NCBI GenBank assembly: GCA_025361065.1
Contig: JANYAY010000050.1
Location: forward strand, 1 to 48,519
Direction of reading: 5' to 3'
Length of the DNA stretch: 48,519 nt
Source of the DNA: Deltaproteobacteria bacterium
GTDB taxonomy: Bacteria > Desulfobacterota > Syntrophia > Syntrophales > Smithellaceae
Of this stretch, positions 18,290-26,684 are shown piece by piece (within the stretch, counting starts at the first letter, position 1; every line of letters starts with the position of its first letter). The notes under the pieces were generated by a model, which worked only from the letters and a program-made list of their open reading frames with translations, made no database searches and had not been told where the DNA came from. Made by a program: the position numbers and the translations under genes.

Positions 18290-19018
18290 ATGAAACAGCT
18301 GGACTTGAAAACGCTCGCCCAATTCAACGGAAATGACGGTAAGCCTGTTTATATAGCATATCGGGGGAAGGTCTTCGATGTCAGCGAAAGTAAAATGTGG
18401 AAGGGCGGTCTGCACATGCGTCGCCATAAGGCGGCAAATGATCTCAGTGGCGAGTTGCCGGCGGCGCCTCACGGTGAGGAGGTGTTGGAACGCTATCCTC
18501 AGGTGGGGATTCTGACACAGGAGACCGCGCCGGGCCGATCGATGCCTTTCTTCCTGTCTTTCCTCATTGAACGTATTCCTATGCTGGAGCGACATCCCCA
18601 CCCGATGACTGTTCACTTCCCCATCGTTTTTTTATTGTCGGCCGTATTCTTTAATTTTCTTTATCTAATAACGGACAACAGATCTTTCGAAACCACGGCA
18701 TTTCACTGTTTGGCCGGGGGGATTTTATTTATGCCCGTGGGCATGCTGACGGGTTTGTTTACCTGGTGGTTGAACTATCTGGCCAGACCGATGAGACCGG
18801 TGATAATAAAAATCATCTGTTCCTGCGTCGTCTTACTTCTCTCCGTCACTGCTTTCTTCTGGAGAATTGCCGATCCTGACATCATGCATGCTTCCGGAAT
18901 GCCCAGGATTATCTACTTTGCCGTCACTCTTGCTTTTGTTCCGCTTGTATCCGTTATCGGCTGGCTGGGGGCCGGATTGACGTTTCCTACCGGGGAAAAT
19001 TATCCTCCCGTTGCGTGA
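18290..19018 (+). CDS. Cytochrome b5-like domain plus DUF2231 membrane protein
   Basis: 242 aa from the ATG at 18290; an in-frame ATG at 18236 gives 18 more residues, and neither has a clear ribosome site. The N-terminal 80 residues are a cytochrome b5-like heme domain (FNGNDGKPVYIAYRGKVFDVSE, then the LHMRRH heme-ligand segment and RYPQVGIL). The C-terminal part is DUF2231 with four hydrophobic helices, starting HPHPMTVHFPIVF. It probably transfers electrons at the membrane; partners are unknown. The neighbouring broken gene at 21332-22125 carries the same DUF2231 domain joined to a cytochrome c. Confidence 0.85.
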   Translation: MKQLDLKTLAQFNGNDGKPVYIAYRGKVFDVSESKMWKGGLHMRRHKAANDLSGELPAAPHGEEVLERYPQVGILTQETAPGRSMPFFLSFLIERIPMLERHPHPMTVHFPIVFLLSAVFFNFLYLITDNRSFETTAFHCLAGGILFMPVGMLTGLFTWWLNYLARPMRPVIIKIICSCVVLLLSVTAFFWRIADPDIMHASGMPRIIYFAVTLAFVPLVSVIGWLGAGLTFPTGENYPPVA

Positions 19019-19130
19019 TCCGGGCAACATATCGAATACAAACGAAGAGCGAACCGCTGTGGGGCCGGTGATAGTGAATGATCTGTCGGTATTATCCGTC
19101 AAGTAAGTGTTTCCCGGAGAAAACCGGCTG

Positions 19131-20091
19131 CTACATGATTTTGACTGCAAGATAGCCGAGTATAAGACAAAACATTGTCAATGCGTGAATTTGTATTGTG
19201 GCCAGGTTTGCCGGAACCATCTTTAATTTATCCATGTAATTTTCATTTAAGATACGAAATGAATTGTAGGCAATAGGGATCGAGAGAAGCCCCAGGAGAA
19301 CATTAAATGATGCTATCTTCAATGATGCTGCGATGAGGATGGTGCCGTATGCGCAAATGAGACCTGCAGCATAAAGTAAAACGCTCTGTTTTCTGCCAAA
19401 ACGAGCGACGAGGTTTCGCTTACCCGCCCGGCTATCCTCTTCATAATCGGGTATCTCGTTAATTACTATCATGGACCACATAAGGAACCCGGGGACGAGT
19501 GATATAACGAAAGGTTCCCAGGCAAACGATCGGGTCTGTACAAAGTATGCTCCGAGACAAATAACAGGACCAAAATTAATGAGGAGACTCAGCTCGCCGA
19601 AACCACGATAGCCGTATCGTATGGGCGGCATACTGTAAAAAACGGAAGAAAACAAACCGATGCCGACAAAGATCGCAATAGGCCAGCCGACCGCTATAGT
19701 CAGGTAAATGGCTGTGATCATCGCCAGGAAATAACAAAAAACCGTCGCCGCCAGCATTTGACCAACCAATAGAAGTTTCTCCGTTAAAACTCCGCTCCCC
19801 CCCCGTATAGGGATTCTTCTGCCGGCCATAAGAGCGATCCACTGCATGGATATAATCAAAGACATCGTCGGCCATGTTGAGAGCGATGTGATGCAATGTC
19901 ACACCGATAATTACCATGACAAAATACCAGTAATTGAATTCCCTGACTGTTGCCCAGGCAATGACACTTCCCAATACGGCAGGAAAGATGCTGGTAGGTA
20001 CAAACTGCAGGCGGAATGCCTGAAGCCATATCCTGAGCATACCGGACTGTTCGTGAACGTTTTCCATTGTTAATATCATTTTTAGCGGCAT
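19131..20091 (-). pseudogene. UbiA-family prenyltransferase, frameshifted in a poly-G run
   Basis: Two overlapping frames together make one UbiA protein of about 320 aa. The N-terminal frame (20091 to about 19800) has the first Asp-rich motif NMADDVFDY...D and runs up to KNPYTGG. The C-terminal frame (about 19800 to 19131) resumes at GGSGVLTEKLL and holds the second motif IPDYEEDSRAGKR. The switch lies in a run of eight C (eight G on the coding strand) at 19797-19804; seven would restore the frame. The reading start is uncertain (20091 or the ATG at 20067). Membrane prenyl transfer to a quinone or heme precursor would be expected if intact. It could be a pseudogene, a phase-variable gene or a sequencing error. 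Confidence 0.85.
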
Positions 20092-20670
20092 TAAAGCGAT
20101 CTCAAATATCTATAAAGTTTTAGACTTTTCCCAAGAGGAACTAAGAACATTACCTCGCAGAATACTCCATTCTGTCGACAGAGGTGAATACCGGTACAAT
20201 TGCCAAAGGAATCAATCCTCCGCTATCCGGTTTTTAAGATGCCCTGCTTTGCAGGGTGGTAGCATACATATGGTTTATACAATAGACTATGGCAACTGAC
20301 TGCTCCAGAAAATAAGGATAAAAAGTAAGGGAAATAATAGTCATAATCTACCGGCAAGGAAGAAGCGGCATACAATCCTCGCTTAAAGATAGCTTTTGCC
20401 TGACATTTTTCTCCTTTTTAATCCTCATTGCGCAACCATGTTTCGCTCCGTAGTGTTAACGATAATTATTTTTAAACTGGGCACAGGGAAAGCTCCGGCC
20501 CCATTGTCTTTAATGCAAGGAGTAAAACAATGATAAAACGCAACAAAAAAATTAATACAGATTTCTCCAATCGATAAGTCCGTAAGTTTACCCGTAATGA
20601 ACGGATAAAAAGTAATTTATAAGACACAACCTGATAATTGAACAACTTTCCAACAAAGAAGGTGCATACA
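20092..20670. other. Gene-poor region before the P460 gene
   Basis: About 580 bases without a convincing gene. A perfect hairpin CCCTGC-TTT-GCAGGG lies at 20242-20256, without a U-tract. A 15-codon reading frame (20530-20577) has a good AAGGAG site 8 bases before its ATG and could be a leader peptide for the P460 gene, but there is no further support. Confidence 0.4.
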
Positions 20671-21216
20671 ATGAAGAAAACGATGATTGCTGTCCTTCTC
20701 ATCTTTGCAGTTGTCCTGCTTATTTGGAGAATCGGCTCAGTTGCTATGCAGGATAAATATAAATTGCAGGCGTTCAATGGAATCTCTTTTTCGGAGATCA
20801 AGGGATATGAAACCTGGCAAGTAATTGCTCCCAGCCGCCGGACGGATAATAATGAGTTAAGGATTATCCTCGGTAATCCTGCCATGATTAAGGCATATGT
20901 GGAAGGTATTCCCGGCAACGGCAAACCCTTTCCCGAAGGATGTGCCGTTGTGAAAATCGCCTGGGCGGAAAAACAAAGTCCCGATTTCCCGGCTGCCTTC
21001 GAACCGGACGTTCTCCGGAGAGTTGAGTTTATCATCAAAGATTCCCGAAGATTTCCTGATACCAATGGCTGGGGTTATGCGCGATTTTTGTATGATAACA
21101 AAACCTCTGCATTTGCGCCTTATGGGAAAGATTCCTCCTTTGCGCAGGAGTGCCACCAGTGTCACACCATCGTGCAGCAAAAGGACTTCATTTTCACCGG
21201 TTATCCCCGTAGGTAA
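20671..21216 (+). CDS. Cytochrome P460-family protein
   Basis: 181 aa. The ATG at 20671 follows an AAGAAGGTG site and opens into a hydrophobic N-terminal segment (signal or anchor, residues 5-20). The body has the P460 features FSEIKGYETWQV, a central IAWAEKQSPDF, GWGYARFLYD, and a C-terminal c-type heme motif ECHQCHTIV. Family members bind a modified heme outside the cytoplasm; the substrate of this one is unknown. It lies among other heme/membrane genes, two of which are broken. Confidence 0.85.
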   Translation: MKKTMIAVLLIFAVVLLIWRIGSVAMQDKYKLQAFNGISFSEIKGYETWQVIAPSRRTDNNELRIILGNPAMIKAYVEGIPGNGKPFPEGCAVVKIAWAEKQSPDFPAAFEPDVLRRVEFIIKDSRRFPDTNGWGYARFLYDNKTSAFAPYGKDSSFAQECHQCHTIVQQKDFIFTGYPRR

Positions 21217-21331
21217 GTAATGATCCTCATGGCTCTGAATGGATTTTTCTTTTTGCCGGCTTCGGGATATTCTCATAAAAATGAAATAGCGCCTGCGGAT
21301 TAAAAGGCATCATAATAAAATCAACCGGTAC

Positions 21332-22125
21332 ATGATCAGCATTGACTTAAACAACCCAGAGGCGACTGTTGAATACCGGAAATCAAAAAGGGGGCAGATA
21401 TGGTCGATAAATGGATCGTTTTTTTACCGCATTGTAAATAGTCTTGGTTTTCCTGATCCTATACATGTCACTCTGGTTCACCTGCCGATGGGACTGATTA
21501 TAGGCGCCTTTTGCTTTGCCTGGATTTCCGCACTTTCCAGTTGGGAAAAGCCGGCCGTCATCGACTATCACTGTATTGGCCTGGCCTTTCTTTTTTTATT
21601 TCCCGTGATCATCTTCGGATTTTTGGACTGGCGGCATTTCTAGTTAGGCGTCTGGCTTGCCCCCATTAAAATAAAAATGGTCCTGGCAGTTATCCTTTTG
21701 ATCCTTTTATTTGTGCTTCTTTTCTGTTGGGTTTTCAGGGCAAGGAAAGATCGAAGATTACGCTGGCTCTTTATAGTCTCTGCTTTCTGACCATCATTGG
21801 CCTGGGCTGGTTCGGCGCAAGACTTATCTATGGAGAACAAATCCAGGCCAGTTTAAAAAAATATCAAGGTGGCGAAAAGATCTTTAGTGCTAATTGCAAC
21901 ATTTGTCATGCCAATGGAGGTAATAAATTTAGCCCCGATAATCCTCTGCGCAATTCTGAAGCTTTGCAAAACTTTAATGACTTCCTGGCGCTGATCCGCC
22001 ATCCGGAAAAACCAATGCCGGCATTTACGGCGTTTAAAATATCCGATAAAGATTCACAGGAACTCTATGCCTATATAGTGAATGAAGTCGATTGTCCTAA
22101 AGGAGCCGGTAGAGATTCACAGTAA
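21332..22125 (+). pseudogene. DUF2231-cytochrome c protein, broken by a stop and a frameshift
   Basis: Two reading frames form one protein. 21332-21643 gives the DUF2231 segment IHVTLVHLPMGLIIGAF and ends ...GFLDWRHF at an amber codon (21641-21643). The same frame then continues as coding-like hydrophobic sequence (LGVWLAPIKIKMVLAVILL) until about 21730, where the frame changes to ITLALYSLCFLT and runs to 22125. The last part is a membrane-anchored cytochrome c with CNICH. Two lesions within 100 bases argue for real decay rather than one sequencing error. The intact form would be a membrane electron-transfer protein. Confidence 0.8.
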
Positions 22126-22128
22126 GGA

Positions 22129-22623
22129 TTAGATAAGGTACTTCTGCAACGTCTGGTAGCTGTGGAAATCGGAATCGACGAAATTTGCCCCGATTTGCAC
22201 ATCACCTTCGGATTCGAATGTCCGCTGGGGTTTGCACTTTACGTTGATGGGCTGCATGGCTTCCGGCAGTGTAAAGATGATCGTGAATTCATTGGTTTCA
22301 CCGCTCGCTGAAACCTCGAGTTTGCCACCTTTGGGTATGGATATCAGGAGTCCTCCGAGCGAAATATCCAGCACCTTTCCTGTCTGTAATGCCCTGTTTT
22401 CTTCATTTTGATCCATGACCAAGGCCGGCAGCGAGACCGGTTTGCGGATATACTGACGCCGCTCTCGTTCTATGTCTTGCAGCGCCTTCTTCTCACTCAG
22501 GTATTGGTAAAGCATGTTATCAATAATGGCCGACATGGTTTGGCGCTCTGCGTCGGCGACCTTCTGGAGGGAATTTCTGATCTCGGTACTGGTACGGAAG
22601 CAAATGGTGATGTCTTTACTCAT
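22129..22623 (-). CDS. Ribbon-helix-helix/PilZ fusion protein
   Basis: 164 aa. Residues 1-48 look like a ribbon-helix-helix DNA-binding domain (DITICFRTSTEIRNSLQKVADAER, then SAIIDNMLYQYLSEKK). A short linker leads to a PilZ domain with the c-di-GMP contacts RRQYIRKP and DISLGG. A c-di-GMP-controlled DNA-binding protein is the natural inference. It has its own promoter region with nested inverted repeats, and a hairpin over the ribosome-binding site. It ends 3 bases from the end of the convergent cytochrome pseudogene. Confidence 0.82.
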   Translation of the reverse strand: MSKDITICFRTSTEIRNSLQKVADAERQTMSAIIDNMLYQYLSEKKALQDIERERRQYIRKPVSLPALVMDQNEENRALQTGKVLDISLGGLLISIPKGGKLEVSASGETNEFTIIFTLPEAMQPINVKCKPQRTFESEGDVQIGANFVDSDFHSYQTLQKYLI

Positions 22624-22629
22624 ATCTAA

Positions 22630-22649
22630 GCCCCCTGTTTTAAGGGGGC
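22630..22649 (-). promoter_or_regulatory. Hairpin covering the ribosome-binding site of the RHH-PilZ gene
   Basis: GCCCCCT/AGGGGGC, a perfect 7-bp stem with a 6-base loop, lies 6 bases before the ATG. The AGGGGGC arm is the only Shine-Dalgarno-like sequence. If it folds in the mRNA, translation would be blocked unless it is opened. Confidence 0.5.
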
Positions 22650-22695
22650 AAACGCCGGAAATAGCCCCCTTGTTATATTTTTTAATTTCAATTAC

Positions 22696-22743
22696 TCACA
22701 AAGTATCACAAAAGTTTGATTTTGTGAATGATCTTCTTTGTGA
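22696..22743. promoter_or_regulatory. Nested CACAAA/TTTGTG inverted repeats, candidate RHH operator
   Basis: Inner repeat TCACAAAA-N6-TTTTGTGA (22706-22727) inside an outer repeat TCACAAAG...CTTTGTGA (22696-22703 and 22736-22743). A further TTTGTG is at 22750. Ribbon-helix-helix proteins typically bind such arrays cooperatively and repress their own promoter. Confidence 0.6.
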
Positions 22744-22877
22744 AGTTAATTTGTGTTATACTAAATTATACAGCAAATGGTCAAGCTCATTTTTCTTTTT
22801 TTTTCAGCAGAATTTAATGCTGAATAACAATTTTGAATCCGGATTACCTTTTTTTACAGGAATGACAAAAGGTAATT

Positions 22878-23855
22878 CTATCTTCCCCAATGCGGGTCGG
22901 TATTCTGCAGGTAGTTCACAACATAATCGCGCACCGAATCTTCCAGAGAAGAAAAAGACACCGGGCAGCCCACGACCTGGAGCTTAGCCATTTTTGCCTC
23001 GGTGAAGTACTGGTATTGATTGCGCAATCCTTCCGGCATCTCGATATATTCAATGTTGGGCTTTAATCCCAAAGATGCAAAAACAGCGCCGATTAAGTCA
23101 TTCCAGGACCTGGCTTTACCCGTGCCCAGATTGAAAATGCCGCTTACAGCCGGATGCTGTAAAAGCCACCACATGACGTTAATGCAATCTTTGACATACA
23201 CAAAATCACGCAACTGTCCGCCGTCCGGATATTCCGGCTTGTAAGATTTGAATAGTTTTACTTTGCCGGTTTGCGTAATCTGGTGAAAGGCTTTGAAGAT
23301 GACACTGGTCATGTCTTCTTTGTGATATTCATTCGGGCCGAAGACATTGAAAAACTTGATGCCGGCGATTTTGCCCTCCAGTGAATTCTTTAATACCCAG
23401 AGATCGAAAACCTGTTTGGAATAGCCGTACATATTAATCGGCTGAAGAGCTGCAATTTTGTCGTGATCATCAGAAAAGCCCCGGGAGCCGTCACCATATG
23501 TGGCGGCTGAACTCGCGTAAATAAAACGGATGCCTCGTTTTATCGACCATTGGGCTAAGTGGCGGGTGTAAGCATAATTGTTTTGCCAAAGGTAATCGGC
23601 ATCGCGCTCGGTAGTTGCGGAGCAGGCACCCATATGAATGACCGCGGTCACCGAAAAAGGAACACGGTCTTCGCAAACTAAGGGCAGGAAATCATCTTTG
23701 TGGATAAATTCGGCAAAACGCCGGTTGACCAGATTCTTCCACTTGTCCTTTGTCCCCAAGCGATCAACAATAATAATATCATCAATACCTTCCTGGTTCA
23801 GTTTCCAGACAAAAGCACTCCCGATGAATCCCGCACCACCTGTGACAACTATCAT
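22878..23855 (-). CDS. hldD: ADP-L-glycero-D-manno-heptose-6-epimerase
   Basis: Last step of ADP-heptose synthesis for the lipopolysaccharide core, so the organism has an LPS outer membrane. 325 aa short-chain dehydrogenase fold: GGAGFIGS at residues 6-13, VIHMGACSATTERDADYL, YASSAATYG and the catalytic pair in MYGYSKQVFD, then KFFNVFGPNEYHK. A GGAGC site precedes the ATG at 23853-23855. Confidence 0.95.
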   Translation of the reverse strand: MIVVTGGAGFIGSAFVWKLNQEGIDDIIIVDRLGTKDKWKNLVNRRFAEFIHKDDFLPLVCEDRVPFSVTAVIHMGACSATTERDADYLWQNNYAYTRHLAQWSIKRGIRFIYASSAATYGDGSRGFSDDHDKIAALQPINMYGYSKQVFDLWVLKNSLEGKIAGIKFFNVFGPNEYHKEDMTSVIFKAFHQITQTGKVKLFKSYKPEYPDGGQLRDFVYVKDCINVMWWLLQHPAVSGIFNLGTGKARSWNDLIGAVFASLGLKPNIEYIEMPEGLRNQYQYFTEAKMAKLQVVGCPVSFSSLEDSVRDYVVNYLQNTDPHWGR

Positions 23856-23894
23856 GTTTTTGCTCCTTTGCTTTTAGAACTACTCATATCTAAT

Positions 23895-24020
23895 GAACTC
23901 GTAAAAATTCGGAAAACCTGCAGATTTGTCATTCCGTCGAAAAACGGAATCCGGATATTTTGAATATTTACCTAAAAAACCGGACACCGGTTTTTTACCG
24001 TTGTGACGACTTTTTGCGAG
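23895..24020. repeat. CTCGTAAAAA-bounded MITE-like unit, copy 1
   Basis: Left end GAACTCGTAAAAATTC and right end ACTTTTTGCGAG are inverted copies. The interior holds GTCATTCCGTCG/CGGAAT and a GGACACCGGTTTTTTACCG palindrome. A closer copy is at 38138-38263. No coding capacity. Confidence 0.75.
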
Positions 24021-24078
24021 GCGGTCGTATCTAACTAATACCGAAAAGAAATACTGTCAACAAAGAAAATCCCCCGGT

Positions 24079-24933
24079 TTATTCCCGCCAATAGACTTTA
24101 CGGTTGATGGTGGTAACTGTACAGGACTCAGTTTCCTTAATCATCATAAAATTAATCTGCCTGCCGGTAATGCCGCCGGAGCCGCGGTGCGAGAAAAAGA
24201 TGTCCTGATTGCACATGGTGCAGTAACCGGATAACTCGATGTTCGTATTCGGAACGCCGCAATTCAATATCTGCCGGCGGTTGGCTTCGGGTAAATCCAG
24301 CAGCCATTTGTTTTTTGCTGCCTGCGGAAACAGAAAAGATTCTTTGTCTTTTTGTGTTCCGAAAGCATCAGCGGTAATGGAATCAACTTCATAACAGCAA
24401 CGGCCTATAGACGGGCCGATGGCCGCCAGAATGTTCCGGGGCAGCGATCCATATTGCTTCTGCATCAACCGGATAACTTTGGCGCTAATACCCGATGCAG
24501 TTCCCCTCCAGCCCGCGTGAACGGCCGCAATGACTTTATGAGCTTCATCAACAAGAAAAACAGGCACACAGTCCGCAGTTTTGATGCAAATAGCAAGGCC
24601 TGCCCGATTGGTCACTATGGCGTCGTAATTGAGCTCAGCACGCGACGAGAAATAACCGCCCTGCGGTTCGATAAGAAAGATTCTGTCCCCGTGAACCTGA
24701 TTAACAACTAAAAATTGTTCCACTGGTATAATAAATGCCTCAGCTAATTTCCCCCAGTTTTGTAACACCTGGAACTCTTCATCGCCTTCGCGGAAACTCA
24801 TGTTGAGGCTTTTGTAATCTTCGCGGGAAACGCCCCCCTGCCGTGTGCAAAAAGCATGGGTAAGAAAATCACATCCGGCAAAAACCGGCGCCTGGAGATA
24901 AGGGAGGGAATTATTTTTGGCCAGTTTAAACAT
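24079..24933 (-). CDS. pgeF: Multi-copper polyphenol oxidase-type/YfiH family protein
   Basis: 284 aa of the DUF152/YfiH family, linked in the literature to peptidoglycan editing and purine nucleoside phosphorylase activity. Landmarks: THAFCTRQGGVS, NQVHGDRIF, CIKTADCVPVFL, AAVHAGWRGTASG and IGPSIGRCCYEV, which hold the zinc-binding His/Cys. The ATG at 24931-24933 is chosen because an earlier one at 25017 would lie inside rluD. Co-directional with rluD, a common pairing in proteobacteria. Confidence 0.9.
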   Translation of the reverse strand: MFKLAKNNSLPYLQAPVFAGCDFLTHAFCTRQGGVSREDYKSLNMSFREGDEEFQVLQNWGKLAEAFIIPVEQFLVVNQVHGDRIFLIEPQGGYFSSRAELNYDAIVTNRAGLAICIKTADCVPVFLVDEAHKVIAAVHAGWRGTASGISAKVIRLMQKQYGSLPRNILAAIGPSIGRCCYEVDSITADAFGTQKDKESFLFPQAAKNKWLLDLPEANRRQILNCGVPNTNIELSGYCTMCNQDIFFSHRGSGGITGRQINFMMIKETESCTVTTINRKVYWRE

Positions 24934-24980
24934 AAATTTTACTTTCCACTCTTTCTGGGGAGCCGTTGCGAAAATAATCC

Positions 24981-25946
24981 TTATGCCGTTTTTGCTAAAC
25001 GGCTCAATTGAGCGCACAGATTAGCCATATCTTCCGGCATTTCGGCGGTAAAAACAATTCTATCATTATTGGAAGGGTGTAAAAATGAAAGCTTGGCGGC
25101 ATGCAATGCCTGCCGGTCTAACGCTTTGAGCTGTGCCTTCAAGGCCGCATCGGTGACAGTACGAATTTTGGAAGCATTGCCGTAAACGGCATCGCTGATA
25201 ACCGGATAGCCCCGTTCGGAAAGATGCACCCGAATTTGATGCGTCCGGCCGGTCATGATTTCCACATCCAGCAGCGTTGCTATGCCGTAACGCTCCCGAA
25301 CTTTCCAGAGAGTGATTGCATCCCTCCCGCGCTTGCTTTTTGTGGACATCTTTTTGCGATCTCCCGGATGCCTGCCCACAGGCAATATTATTTCGCCACG
25401 ATTGCCCTTCATATCTCCCCAGACCAGCGCCTGATAAGTTTTGTGCACGTCGTGACGGACGAATTGAGCTGTCAGGTTGCGATGTGCCTCGTCAGTCTTG
25501 GCCACCACGATCAATCCGGAAGTCCCTTTGTCCAGTCGGTGAACAATTCCCGGACGCAGAATGCCGCCAATCCCGGACAAATCATGACAATGAAAAAGCA
25601 AAGCATTAACCAGCGTCCGATCATAATTGCCCGGCGCCGGATGGACTACCATTCCTGCTGCCTTATTCACGACAATAATCGCCGCATCTTCGTATACTAT
25701 ATTTAAGGGAATTTCCTGCGGGATGGCTGCGGCCTCCTGGGCAGGTCTCAGTGTCAGCAGAATTACATCGCCTTCCTTCAAACGCTGGGAGGGTTTAGGC
25801 GGGAGACTGTTGACCAGGACATCACCTTCTTCAATCGCCCGCTTTACCTGGGAGCGCGAAAGAGACGGATCATTTTGCGGCAGAAATACATCGAGCCGCT
25901 GACCAGTTTGACTTTCCTTCACAGTAATATTTATTTCCGGGGACAT
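24981..25946 (-). CDS. rluD: Ribosomal large subunit pseudouridine synthase D
   Basis: About 321 aa from the ATG at 25944-25946, with an AGGTG site. An N-terminal S4 domain (RLDVFLPQNDPSLSRSQVKRAI) is followed by the catalytic domain with HRLDKGTSGLIVVAKT (nucleophilic Asp) and GRTHQIRVHL. It modifies 23S rRNA helix 69. The start codon, the ribosome site and the first four codons (MSPE) lie inside the inverted repeat of the neighbouring RAYT element, so the original N-terminus has probably been replaced. An open frame continues up to 26024 but would overlap the transposase. Confidence 0.92.
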   Translation of the reverse strand: MSPEINITVKESQTGQRLDVFLPQNDPSLSRSQVKRAIEEGDVLVNSLPPKPSQRLKEGDVILLTLRPAQEAAAIPQEIPLNIVYEDAAIIVVNKAAGMVVHPAPGNYDRTLVNALLFHCHDLSGIGGILRPGIVHRLDKGTSGLIVVAKTDEAHRNLTAQFVRHDVHKTYQALVWGDMKGNRGEIILPVGRHPGDRKKMSTKSKRGRDAITLWKVRERYGIATLLDVEIMTGRTHQIRVHLSERGYPVISDAVYGNASKIRTVTDAALKAQLKALDRQALHAAKLSFLHPSNNDRIVFTAEMPEDMANLCAQLSRLAKTA

Positions 25947-26684
25947 AACACCTATTTCAGCTTCGCTGCTTTTTCTTTCTTCCAGACTTTGCCTGTCGCA
26001 GTATCCGCCCTGTCCGATTTTCAATTGCTATAGTAAAATCGTTATCTCCTGCCGGGCGGCCCGTTCTTGTCGCTTTTCTGATTGTTTGAAAAGTATCTTT
26101 TTCTTCCTGTCCAAGATAAATCCGCCAATCATTGACAAGTCCATATAAACTTCTGTCTTTAACAAGAACATCATCTTCAATTTTGCCAACGTGATAAGCA
26201 GCACTTGACCAAGGATACTCCCATGCATTCATCACAATACCTGCAGCAACAGGATTATTCTCAACATACTGAACAGCAGCCAGTAAATGACGCTCGTCAA
26301 GCACGCATGAACCAAATCGTCCTTGAAACAAATAGCCGCGTACTCCTTCTCGGAAATTCTTCATGCGCGTGTATCGTTTATGCGCTTCTCCAAATCCCCT
26401 GGCAAATGAAGATTCATTATGTGGTAAGGCAACAAAGTGAACATGATTGGTCATTAGACACCAGGCAAGAATATCAATTTCGTAGCGCTGCGTTTCTTCT
26501 TTGATAAACTGCAAATAGGTGTTTCTGTCACTATCGTTTTTGAAAATATCCATAGAACGTACACCACGTTGCGTGATGTGATGAGGATATTCGACAGCTA
26601 CTATACGAGAGATGCGCGCCATGAGTAGAGATTAGAACATTATACTGTCTTTTTCAAGATAAATAGGTGTTATGTCCCCGGAAA
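25934..26684. mobile_element. RAYT-type insertion element with perfect 24-bp inverted ends
   Basis: The 24 bases at 25934-25957 and 26661-26684 are exact inverted copies of each other, with the core GGTGTTATGTCCCCGG. Between them is a single transposase gene. The total is 751 bases. The left end carries the rluD start; the right end lies within the 3' end of a truncated SIR2-like gene. RAYT proteins act on REP palindromes and are normally not bounded by long perfect inverted repeats, so this may be a self-mobile form. Confidence 0.8.
25957..26622 (-). CDS. REP-associated tyrosine transposase (Y1/HUH)
   Basis: 221 aa of the Y1_Tnp superfamily. The HUH metal motif is in MTNHVHFVALP; the catalytic Tyr is expected in the YVENNPVAAGIV region helix. 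The N-terminus MARISRIVAVEYPHHITQRGV and the C-terminal basic tail (SGRKKKQRS) are typical of the group with IS200-like domains and REP binding. The stop codon overlaps the left inverted repeat. Intact and probably functional. Confidence 0.92.
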   Translation of the reverse strand: MARISRIVAVEYPHHITQRGVRSMDIFKNDSDRNTYLQFIKEETQRYEIDILAWCLMTNHVHFVALPHNESSFARGFGEAHKRYTRMKNFREGVRGYLFQGRFGSCVLDERHLLAAVQYVENNPVAAGIVMNAWEYPWSSAAYHVGKIEDDVLVKDRSLYGLVNDWRIYLGQEEKDTFQTIRKATRTGRPAGDNDFTIAIENRTGRILRQAKSGRKKKQRS

